A stretch of DNA of 64,000 nt, from contig DATAWK010000053.1 of NCBI GenBank assembly GCA_036267255.1, positions 248,001-312,000 on the forward strand, read 5' to 3'. The notes under the pieces were generated by a model. It saw only the letters and a program-made list of their open reading frames with translations, did not search any database and had not been told where the DNA came from. The stretch is from DATAWK01 sp036267255 (GTDB taxonomy: Bacteria; Acidobacteriota; Terriglobia; Terriglobales; Acidobacteriaceae). Made by a program: the position numbers and the translations under genes. Each line of letters begins with the position of its first letter. Positions within the stretch are counted from its first letter, which is position 1. Below are positions 57,749-64,000 of this stretch, piece after piece.

Positions 57749-60427
57749 ATGGCGTCTTCCAAGCGAGACTTTGAGTGGTTCGTGACCTGGCTGCACCGGC
57801 CGGAAAACCAGACCCCACCGGATGTGCGGCGGCTTGCTAATCTCGCGCTGGCACACTTTGACGAATTGGCTCAGACCTCCCGCCAACACAACCAGCGATC
57901 CATCTGTTTGGTACACCACGCCCACGAGTCTCTTGCTCAAACGCCCGACGGACCTCCAGACATCCAAGCGGTGGCCTTCGATGGCGCGTGGCCATGGCGA
58001 CGACTGCGACACCTGACCCTCGGCCCATTTCGGGGTTTCCGAACACCCGAGCCCTTTGATCTGCAAAAACGAGTCATCTTGTTCTACGGACCAAATGGCA
58101 GTGGCAAAACCAGCTTTTGTGAAGGACTGGAATACGCATTGCTGGGTGCGGTCGAAGAGGCGGACATCAAACGCATCGACCCTCGAACCTATCTCGTCAA
58201 CGTCCATGAGGAGCGGTTCGAGCCGCCGGTCCTGCAAGCAACAAACCATCAAAACCGTGAAGTGCCCGTGGCGGCGAACGCTGACACTTACATGTTCTGT
58301 TTTATTGAAAAGAACCGAATAAACGCATTTTCCCGAATCGCTGCCCGACCTCCTGCCCAGCGTACGGAACTGATCGCCACGCTGTTCGGTATGGAAAAGT
58401 TCAACGAATTCGTGAGCCACTTCAACGAGTCGATCGATCAGCAACTCGTCTTGACCGGCACCAAGCAACTCGAATTGACAAATCTTCGCAACGCCCTGAC
58501 TGCAGACCAAGCCACGGTCAACGGCGAAGCCCAAGCCTTACTGACTCTGACAAACGAAGAGGCCGCGCTCGCCCTCACGCATTCCGAAGGCATGACATAT
58601 GCAGGACTCAAGGCGCTTATCGGCACCGCCGAAGCCCCGGGCCGTCTGCAGGAACTCGAAGGCATTCTCAACGCCGTTCCCCCTGCGGCCATTGGCTTGA
58701 CGCGCCAAGGTTTGCTCGATGGTTTCGAGGCAGCCCGCCAAAGCTATGAAGAACGCGGCGGCATTATCGCCAAGTTCCAAGCCCGTAGTAGCCAGGTTTC
58801 ATTCAAAGACCTCTACACCGCTGTCCTGGCGCTGCAAGCCACCGAAGGCGATCATTGCCCAGCGTGCGATACGCCCCTCGCGGGCCAGCTCCACGTCGCG
58901 GTCAATCCCTACACAAAGGCCACCGAAGGCCTCGCTCAGTTGAAGGAACTCGGTGAACTACAGGAGGAGCGCAATACCGCTCAAGACGAAGTCGCCACTG
59001 CTTCGCGCGAGCTTCGCCGACAGCTCGCGCCCCTTACCGAGTTCGTCGCGGCTCAAGAAGAACAAGAGACGCCTATAGGTCGATACTTGGCCAGGCTGTC
59101 AGCTGAGCCCGCTGAAGACTGGTGGACGATGATTTATCCGGCGCGGCCACCGCAAGAGACCAACGCTGCGGCAGACGCCGTGATGCTCGATCAGATTCTG
59201 GCGGCTGCCGACCGCGTGGCCGCGCAAGACGCGGCATCACTTCTTGCCCTCCAAGAGCGCCAGCGCAACATCGCCGAACGCGATCGACTCAATGACTTCC
59301 GTCTACCGGTGCAAGCCCAAGACTTGAAGCGGCAACAGCTTGTCGATAGCGTGGTTGCGGCAAGACGACGAATCGGGGCATTCGACACAGCCAACGCGGA
59401 TCTCATCAACGAGGTGGCCCAGGAGTCGCTGGACATCGCCCGCGACACCCCGATCAAAGCTGCATACGACCGTTTCCTGGTAATGCTCAGGAGCTACCGC
59501 AACCAGCTTCCCGGAACGCTCATGGCCGGCCTCAACGACACGGCCATGAACCTCTACAACGAGTTCAACCGGAACGACTTGGACCACGACAAGCTCGCAG
59601 CGCTCTACTTGCCAGTGACAGGCGAACAAAAGATCGAGATCTCTTTCCGAGGCAATCCGCAGGTCCGCGTGGACGCCTTGCACATCCTAAGCGAAGGCCA
59701 TATCCGATGCCTGGGTCTCGCAATCTTGCTCGCCAAGAGCCAGAGCATTCAATGCCCGCTAATCGTTTTTGACGACGCGATCAACGCCATCGACCACGAC
59801 CATCGCAGTGGCATCCGGGAGACGATCTTCGAGAGCGACCACTTCGCCCAAACGCAGCTCATTGTCACCTGCCACAGCGATGAGTTCATTAAGGACATCC
59901 AGCAGCACGTGCACGCACAGCGGCGCAACGATTGCCAAGTCTATCTATTCCGCAAACATGACGGCAACTACCAACCTAGAGTGACCGGTAACGTTCCAAG
60001 CAGGAACTACGTAGTGAAGGCCCGCGCGTCAAAAGACATATTGGATTACCGCGAAGCCTTGGCGTCCTCTCGGCAAGCACTCGAGATGCTGTCTGAAAAG
60101 ACTTGGCGTTGGCTCAGCAGCCATGACCAGGGTGTGTTGAACTTGCAGCTTGCTGGCGTCGGCGCGGAGCCTAGTTTGCGCAATCTCTGCGAAGCGCTCA
60201 TGAAACGGCTCAACGATGCGACGACCTTCACTCACGCCAACAAACCGCTACTGGTGGCCGCCTACCGCCGAATTCTCGGCATTCCGACCGTTAATCTTGT
60301 GTGGACCTACTTGAATAAGGGCACACACGCAGAAGCGAACCGAGATGACTTCGACGCTGTCTTGGTGGAGTCCGTGATTCAAACGCTTGAAGATCTCGAC
60401 GGTCTTGACCTTCGGGCCGGGCGGTAG
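57749..60427 (+). CDS. Rad50/SMC-like ATPase with CxxC hook, unknown function
   Basis: This is an 892-residue protein starting at ATG 57749 (a stop lies in frame 15 bp upstream). An N-terminal helical region of about 85 residues precedes an ABC-type ATPase head: Walker A YGPNGSGKT (113-121), a coiled-coil arm (about 230-640), a zinc-hook-like CPAC (370-373), the signature SEGHIRCLGLAILLA (648-662), Walker B LIVFDDAINAID (671-682) and H-loop TCHSDEF (707-713). The last about 130 residues form a distinct helical domain ending near NKGTHAEANRDDFD (856-869). It resembles SMC-like defence ATPases, but no partner gene is adjacent. Gln codons are mostly CAA, unlike neighbours, hinting at transfer. 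Confidence 0.85.
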   Translation: MASSKRDFEWFVTWLHRPENQTPPDVRRLANLALAHFDELAQTSRQHNQRSICLVHHAHESLAQTPDGPPDIQAVAFDGAWPWRRLRHLTLGPFRGFRTPEPFDLQKRVILFYGPNGSGKTSFCEGLEYALLGAVEEADIKRIDPRTYLVNVHEERFEPPVLQATNHQNREVPVAANADTYMFCFIEKNRINAFSRIAARPPAQRTELIATLFGMEKFNEFVSHFNESIDQQLVLTGTKQLELTNLRNALTADQATVNGEAQALLTLTNEEAALALTHSEGMTYAGLKALIGTAEAPGRLQELEGILNAVPPAAIGLTRQGLLDGFEAARQSYEERGGIIAKFQARSSQVSFKDLYTAVLALQATEGDHCPACDTPLAGQLHVAVNPYTKATEGLAQLKELGELQEERNTAQDEVATASRELRRQLAPLTEFVAAQEEQETPIGRYLARLSAEPAEDWWTMIYPARPPQETNAAADAVMLDQILAAADRVAAQDAASLLALQERQRNIAERDRLNDFRLPVQAQDLKRQQLVDSVVAARRRIGAFDTANADLINEVAQESLDIARDTPIKAAYDRFLVMLRSYRNQLPGTLMAGLNDTAMNLYNEFNRNDLDHDKLAALYLPVTGEQKIEISFRGNPQVRVDALHILSEGHIRCLGLAILLAKSQSIQCPLIVFDDAINAIDHDHRSGIRETIFESDHFAQTQLIVTCHSDEFIKDIQQHVHAQRRNDCQVYLFRKHDGNYQPRVTGNVPSRNYVVKARASKDILDYREALASSRQALEMLSEKTWRWLSSHDQGVLNLQLAGVGAEPSLRNLCEALMKRLNDATTFTHANKPLLVAAYRRILGIPTVNLVWTYLNKGTHAEANRDDFDAVLVESVIQTLEDLDGLDLRAGR

Positions 60428-60613
60428 CGCAAGTCCGCTGATACGCGAATCTATCACAGGGGCAGTGGTGCCCCGGTCACACAATTTGACTGCAAGCACA
60501 TTGATCGGGAACTATAAGTCGGCATAGCGGAAGGGATGACGGGCTAATTGGATGTTGAGCCGCGTACCGCAAGTTCGCGCAGCAAACCGGAAGCTGTTCC
60601 CTGCAACCTTCAT
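60428..60613. other. Intergenic region between ATPase and porin genes
   Basis: These 186 bp separate the convergent ATPase (stop 60427) and porin (stop 60614) genes. A small hairpin GGGGCA/TGCCCC (60459-60464 and 60469-60474, loop GTGG) lies 32 bp after the ATPase stop. It has no U tract. Nothing else is evident. Confidence 0.4.
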
Positions 60614-62104
60614 TCAAAAATCCAGATGCATGCGAACCGTCTGTACATCTGCCGGGCCGCGATCCTGGTTGTATCCCGGATGCGCAATAAACGTATTGCC
60701 CACCGCGTAATACAACCCCTTCCACGCGTGCACGGTGTAGTACGCCTCCACAATGTCCTCTCGTGCGTAATTCAGCCGGCCATCTCCCAGCAAAAATCCC
60801 AGCCCGCCCAGCTTCAGATAATTCTGATGATCCTTCTTAATGGCATTCGTATTGAACGCCACGCCAAAATTGTCCGCCGGGCGATGCCATGCCGTGCCCG
60901 CATAGTGCGCGCCCAAAGCAAAGGTCTGATCGACTTCCGTATAGGCAAACGATTCATGCTGACCCTCGTTCCAGCCAAAGCGCCCACCCAGCTGCAAGTC
61001 TTTCGTAAGACTCTGCTCGACGTTGATGCCCACGCCATACTTCAGCGCGCCGTACGTCTCGACGGATGTAATCTCCGGCTTCGGCGTTTCGCCCGCCAGG
61101 TAATGCTGCACTGCCTCGCGATACAGTCCCATGTGCGCATTGTTGCCATAGGCCAGCAATCGGATGCGTCCATCCCGGCCCGGCAGCAGCCCTTTGCGGA
61201 TTTCCAGCTCGCCATTCTGCGCCCGCGCCCGCCGCAATGCCCAATCCAGCGTGATGCCGTTGGCCACTGTCGGCATCAGGGCCAATCCGTAACGAAAGGC
61301 CCAGACACGGTCCTGATATTCCAGAACCATGCCGTAGGTGTACCCGCGCGTGTCCGCGGCATAGTCCCAGGCCCCGTTATTGTCCACCGTCCAGTCCATA
61401 AATTGTTGATGGCTGTCGCTCAAAACGGCGTTCACATCGAAGAAATCCGGCAAGGTGATCTTGCCCGCTCGAAATTCCAATCTCCGAATTGGCAGTTTTT
61501 GCGCCAACGATAGGAAATTCCTATCATTCTCCACAGTTTGATCGGAAAAGCCGATAACCTGATGTACCTGAACACGTGCTGTATAGGGCGTCAATCCTAG
61601 GTTGGGGTTCCGAACAACGTCCAAATTAGTAAATCCAGCAAGCCCAAAAGCTTGGCTCAAACCGCGCCCGCCGGCGCTCTCTTCGTCATAAATTACATCG
61701 GTTTCGTAGCGCGGTTTCTGATTCAATTGATAGCCCAGCATCAGCGTCCCAACTACAGAAGCCTTGTATTCAAAAGGCGCCGTAAAGCTGTTAACTCCTT
61801 GATATGGCGAGTGAAAACCCGGATGCATCTGATAGATCGTATTGATCTGCCCGCTGATCCAATAGCGTGTGTTCTCCGGATGAGGAAACATTGTGAGCTG
61901 CGGCGTTTCCGGAATCTGCTGTTGCGAAGTGCTTTTATCCGCTCCGGGAACCTGCGCACTTTCCAGCCAGAAATAAGGCGGTCTCGTCGCTGCCAGCCAG
62001 GAGGCCGTTTGCAGCGACGGCACTTTTTGCAAGCCTGCCTTTGGCAGGGCAAGTTGCGCGTGGAGCGAGCCACTCAAAAGCAATCCTAAAAAACAACCGA
62101 GCAC
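60614..62104 (-). CDS. OprB-type carbohydrate-selective porin
   Basis: This is a 496-residue outer-membrane protein starting at GTG 62104 with GGAGAT 6 nt upstream. The signal peptide is MLGCFLGLLLSGSLHAQ. A beta-barrel follows with many alternating aromatic strands; motifs RYWISGQINTIYQMHPGF, KITLPDFFDVNAVLSDSHQQ and the C-terminal VEAYYTVHAWKGLYYAVGNT and NQDRGPADVQTVRMHLDF fit OprB. OprB channels favour sugars. The terminal residue is Phe, as expected for barrel insertion. It is divergent from the RcnR/FrmR repressor gene; whether that repressor controls it is open. Confidence 0.85.
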   Translation of the reverse strand: MLGCFLGLLLSGSLHAQLALPKAGLQKVPSLQTASWLAATRPPYFWLESAQVPGADKSTSQQQIPETPQLTMFPHPENTRYWISGQINTIYQMHPGFHSPYQGVNSFTAPFEYKASVVGTLMLGYQLNQKPRYETDVIYDEESAGGRGLSQAFGLAGFTNLDVVRNPNLGLTPYTARVQVHQVIGFSDQTVENDRNFLSLAQKLPIRRLEFRAGKITLPDFFDVNAVLSDSHQQFMDWTVDNNGAWDYAADTRGYTYGMVLEYQDRVWAFRYGLALMPTVANGITLDWALRRARAQNGELEIRKGLLPGRDGRIRLLAYGNNAHMGLYREAVQHYLAGETPKPEITSVETYGALKYGVGINVEQSLTKDLQLGGRFGWNEGQHESFAYTEVDQTFALGAHYAGTAWHRPADNFGVAFNTNAIKKDHQNYLKLGGLGFLLGDGRLNYAREDIVEAYYTVHAWKGLYYAVGNTFIAHPGYNQDRGPADVQTVRMHLDF

Positions 62105-62231
62105 AGTATCTCCGTAAGCCAGTCATTGCCACGAGATGAGACAAGACGCTGGCTAAAAAGTCAGTTTGCAGCAAAGCGATGAATTTCCCATGAATGCCAG
62201 TGCATCGCAGACCGTGTAAGTGATATATATC

Positions 62232-62248
62232 ATACCCCCCTATGGTAT
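62232..62248. promoter_or_regulatory. RcnR/FrmR-type operator
   Basis: ATACCCCCCTATGGTAT, a C6 tract flanked by an ATAC...GTAT inverted repeat, lies 34 bp upstream of the repressor ATG. It differs from the E. coli FrmR site (ATACCCCCCTATAGTAT) in one base as far as I recall that site. A second, smaller inverted repeat GGTAC/GTACC (62265-62280) sits directly before the start codon. Confidence 0.7.
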
Positions 62249-62281
62249 ACAAATCGGAAAAACAGGTACTATGATGTACCC

Positions 62282-62599
62282 ATGGCAACGAAGAATCAGA
62301 GAAAAATCCGCGCAGATGCACAGCCACCCGTTGCAGGACATCTGGGAAACATTAAATTGCGCAATCGCATCCGGCGTATTCGCGGACAGATGGATGCCAT
62401 CGAACGTGCGCTGAGCGAAAGCGATGACTGCCCGGACATCCTGATGCAGCTGGCGGCCTGTCGCGGTGGCATCAACAGCCTGATGGCCGAAGTGTTGGAG
62501 GACCACGTTCGTCTGCACCTCGTGGCGCCGAACCGCCAACAACCCACGCCGGAGCTAGCCGAGGAATTGATTGACATCGTGCGCGCTTATCTCAAGTAA
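62282..62599 (+). CDS. CsoR/RcnR/FrmR-family metal- or formaldehyde-sensing repressor
   Basis: This 105-residue helical protein (DUF156) has the core IKLRNRIRRIRGQMDAIERA and CRGGINSLMAEVLEDHVRL. Cys50 and His75 match Cys35 and His60 of RcnR/FrmR (same spacing of 25), and His79 matches His64 of E. coli RcnR. The N-terminal His of RcnR (position 3) has no exact equivalent; His20 is two residues off. The fingerprint is therefore closer to the Ni/Co sensor than to a formaldehyde sensor, but with one doubtful ligand. The N-terminus has about 15 extra residues. The only obvious operator is its own promoter. No exporter gene is next to it. Confidence 0.88.
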   Translation: MATKNQRKIRADAQPPVAGHLGNIKLRNRIRRIRGQMDAIERALSESDDCPDILMQLAACRGGINSLMAEVLEDHVRLHLVAPNRQQPTPELAEELIDIVRAYLK

Positions 62600-62665
62600 G
62601 AACTGCGACGGCTAAACATTCTGCTCTATATGGGAAGACATTGTGTGCGGTTCACGGCCATCCCC

Positions 62666-62705
62666 TTGACATTCGACAAGAGCAAGGTGTAGATCTATTG
62701 TCGAA
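62666..62705 (+). promoter_or_regulatory. Promoter with 8-bp palindrome upstream of PadR gene
   Basis: TTGACA (62666-62671) is a perfect -35, with TAGATC (62690-62695) at 18 bp as a fair -10. The inverted repeat TTCGACAA (62672-62679) and TTGTCGAA (62698-62705), spaced by 18 bp, encloses the -10 region. This fits an autoregulated PadR promoter and lies 14 bp before the PadR ATG. Confidence 0.6.
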
Positions 62706-62718
62706 CATCGAGGGGAAG

Positions 62719-63054
62719 ATGCCACCATCGACCGATCTATTGCAGGGAACACTGGATGTACTGATTCTGAAAACACTGGCGCTGGAACCGATGCATGGCT
62801 GGGGTGTGGCCCAGCGCATTCAACAGATATCCAAAGACGTGTTGCAGATTGGCCAGGGTTCTCTCTACCCGGCGCTGCATCGGCTGGAATACAGGGGATG
62901 GATTCAGTCGGACTGGGGAAATTCTGAAAACAATCGGCGAGCAAAATTTTACTCGCTGACGCGCGCGGGAAAAAAGCAGTTAGAGGCGGAATTGGAGACC
63001 TGGGAACGACTGTCGACGGCCATTGGTCTGGTTCTGGAGGCACCTGCGTCGTGA
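62719..63054 (+). CDS. PadR-family transcriptional regulator
   Basis: This is a 111-residue protein from ATG 62719, preceded by GAGGGG; an earlier in-frame ATG (62641) is less likely. The winged helix shows LLQGTLDVLILKTLALEPMH, GWGVAQRIQQ, IGQGSLYPALHRLE and the wing RRAKFYSLTRAGKKQLE, all typical of acidobacterial PadR proteins that control ADOP permeases. The C-terminus is short. Its TGA overlaps the GTG of the permease (GTGA), so the two are coupled. A palindrome over its promoter suggests autoregulation. Confidence 0.92.
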   Translation: MPPSTDLLQGTLDVLILKTLALEPMHGWGVAQRIQQISKDVLQIGQGSLYPALHRLEYRGWIQSDWGNSENNRRAKFYSLTRAGKKQLEAELETWERLSTAIGLVLEAPAS

Positions 63055-64000
63055 GAGAGTTTCTGAGCCGGTTGCGATTTTTGTTTACGCGCAGAAGACA
63101 TAGCGAACTTGACGAAGAGATGCAGTTCCATCTGGAACAGGCGACAGAGATGAACATCGCTGCGGGGATGACGCCGGAGGAAGCGCGGCGACGGGCGCGG
63201 GTTGAATTTGGCGGAGTGGAGCGCGCACGGGAAGAGACGCATGCGCAGTGGCCCGGATGGTGGATGGAGACGGTGCTGCAGGATGTGCGCTATGCGCTGC
63301 GCGGATTTCGCAGGAACCCTCTTTTTACAATTACGGTAATCGCCACGCTGGCGCTGGGCATTGGCGCAACGACGGCTGTCTTCAGCGTGGTGGATCCGAT
63401 TCTGTTTCGCAGTTTGCCGTATGCGCATGCCGACCGTCTGGTGTCGGTCGGACTGGTGCAATCGCTGGAAACACAAGAATTCACGCTGGGCAGTTTCTTT
63501 TTTGACTGGAGGGATAATCAGAAACCCTTTGCAGCCCTTACATCCGAAGGAGCTGTGTCACAGGAATGCGATCTGACAGAGCGAAATCCCGAGCAACTGA
63601 GTTGTGCAAGGGTGTTGGGAAATTTTTTGCCTACGCTCGGCATCGCGCCACTTTTGGGACGTAATTTTCTGCCGGAAGAAATGCGCCCGAACGGACCGAA
63701 CGTTGCCCTGATCTCCTATGGATTGTGGCGAAGCCGTTTCAACTGCGATCCGGCCATCCTGAATAAGTTGGTAGACATTGATGGCAGCCCCGTTCGCGTG
63801 GTCGGTGTGCTGCCTGAAGATTTTGAATTGCCCGATCTGCAGCCGGCGGATGTGATTCGCCCACTGGCATTGGATGAGGCCGCACAACGTACGATGAATG
63901 GCGGCATTGGAGCGCCGATGCGGACGTTTGCCCGGCTCAAGCCAGGAGTGACCATTGCTCAGGCGACGGCCGAGATGGCACCACTCTTCCAAGCTATTCA
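63051..64000 (+). CDS. ADOP-type MacB-like ABC transporter permease (3' truncated)
   Basis: The frame starts at GTG 63051, overlapping the PadR stop, and stays open to the window end (316 residues seen). It starts VREFLSRLRFLFTRRRHSEL, then an amphipathic region with a DEEMQFHLEQ motif, typical of the acidobacterial ADOP (acidobacterial duplicated orphan permease) N-terminus. The first membrane segment is in FTITVIATLALGIGATTAVF (about 97-116), followed by the MacB periplasmic core (VDIDGSPVRVVGVLPEDF). About 800 residues would be expected, the rest outside the window. Such permeases lack their own ATPase; function unproven. Confidence 0.9.
   Translation, partial: MREFLSRLRFLFTRRRHSELDEEMQFHLEQATEMNIAAGMTPEEARRRARVEFGGVERAREETHAQWPGWWMETVLQDVRYALRGFRRNPLFTITVIATLALGIGATTAVFSVVDPILFRSLPYAHADRLVSVGLVQSLETQEFTLGSFFFDWRDNQKPFAALTSEGAVSQECDLTERNPEQLSCARVLGNFLPTLGIAPLLGRNFLPEEMRPNGPNVALISYGLWRSRFNCDPAILNKLVDIDGSPVRVVGVLPEDFELPDLQPADVIRPLALDEAAQRTMNGGIGAPMRTFARLKPGVTIAQATAEMAPLFQAI

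Noticed and set aside
57560..58534. 324-codon minus-strand frame opposite the start of the SMC-like ATPase gene
   Set aside because: The plus strand encodes a clear Walker A motif in the overlap; the minus-strand product has no known motif, so I treat it as a shadow.

Overview
This 64 kb window is a chromosomal segment from a Gram-negative, flagellated, aerobic heterotroph, most likely an Acidobacteriota member of the Terriglobales/Acidobacteriaceae type. That assignment is inference. It rests on a mixture of traits typical of the group: tandem DUF507 genes, an Hfq-like Sm protein with a long N-terminal extension, a PadR regulator translationally coupled to an ADOP-type MacB-like permease, an SBBP-repeat lipoprotein, a fused LptF-LptG permease, GH3 and galacturonate catabolic genes, and the futalosine (MqnD) menaquinone route beside a type-B succinate dehydrogenase. 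I see no phage, no insertion sequence, no CRISPR array and no rRNA operon. One tRNA gene, tRNA-Glu(CTC), is present.

Layout. 0-9.8 kb is housekeeping: 5'-truncated Sua5/TsaC, Hfq-like protein, holB, tmk, a SAM methyltransferase, an M61 peptidase, recJ with a partner ORF, a thioredoxin-like ferredoxin and two DUF507 genes. 9.8-12.1 kb holds a PagL-like lipid A deacylase and a beta-propeller lipoprotein. 12.1-21.5 kb is a sugar-acid and plant-polysaccharide locus: KDPG aldolase, KDG kinase, an ExuT-like transporter, a FadR-type GntR regulator, an SDR, altronate dehydratase and a GH3 beta-glucosidase. A FadR-type palindrome lies ahead of uxaA. 21.6-27.8 kb holds tRNA-Glu, an aldo/keto reductase, a small secreted basic protein and a partner-switching module (two SpoIIE phosphatases flanking an RsbW-like kinase and a STAS protein). 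27.9-30 kb holds a sugar transferase and a sparsely coding stretch.

30-33.5 kb is sdhCAB. 33.6-36.3 kb holds TauE/SafE, RdgB, a MagIII-like glycosylase and a TPR protein. 36.3-42 kb is a flagellar block: motA, motB and flbD on the minus strand, and flagellin, fliD and fliS on the plus strand. The flagellin gene has a near-consensus sigma-28 promoter. 42-48 kb is a minus-strand run of histidine kinase, response regulator, LptF-LptG fusion and ABC exporter. 48-51.3 kb holds a fatty-acid desaturase, a degenerate receiver-GGDEF protein and mqnD. 51-57 kb holds envelope and housekeeping genes: bacterioferritin, a two-anchor repeat protein, cutA, a phosphohexomutase, an FtsB/DivIC protein and a VOC protein, with several small extragenic repeats. 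57.7-60.4 kb is an isolated Rad50/SMC-like ATPase with a CxxC hook, the best candidate for an uncharacterised (possibly defence) gene. 60.6-64 kb holds an OprB-type porin, an RcnR/FrmR-family repressor with its operator, and a PadR regulator coupled to an ABC permease that runs off the window.

How the parts connect: the sugar-acid genes convert altronate through KDG and KDPG to pyruvate and glyceraldehyde-3-phosphate. SDH and menaquinone synthesis serve respiration. LptFG, PagL, the desaturase and the porin all concern the outer membrane or membrane lipids.
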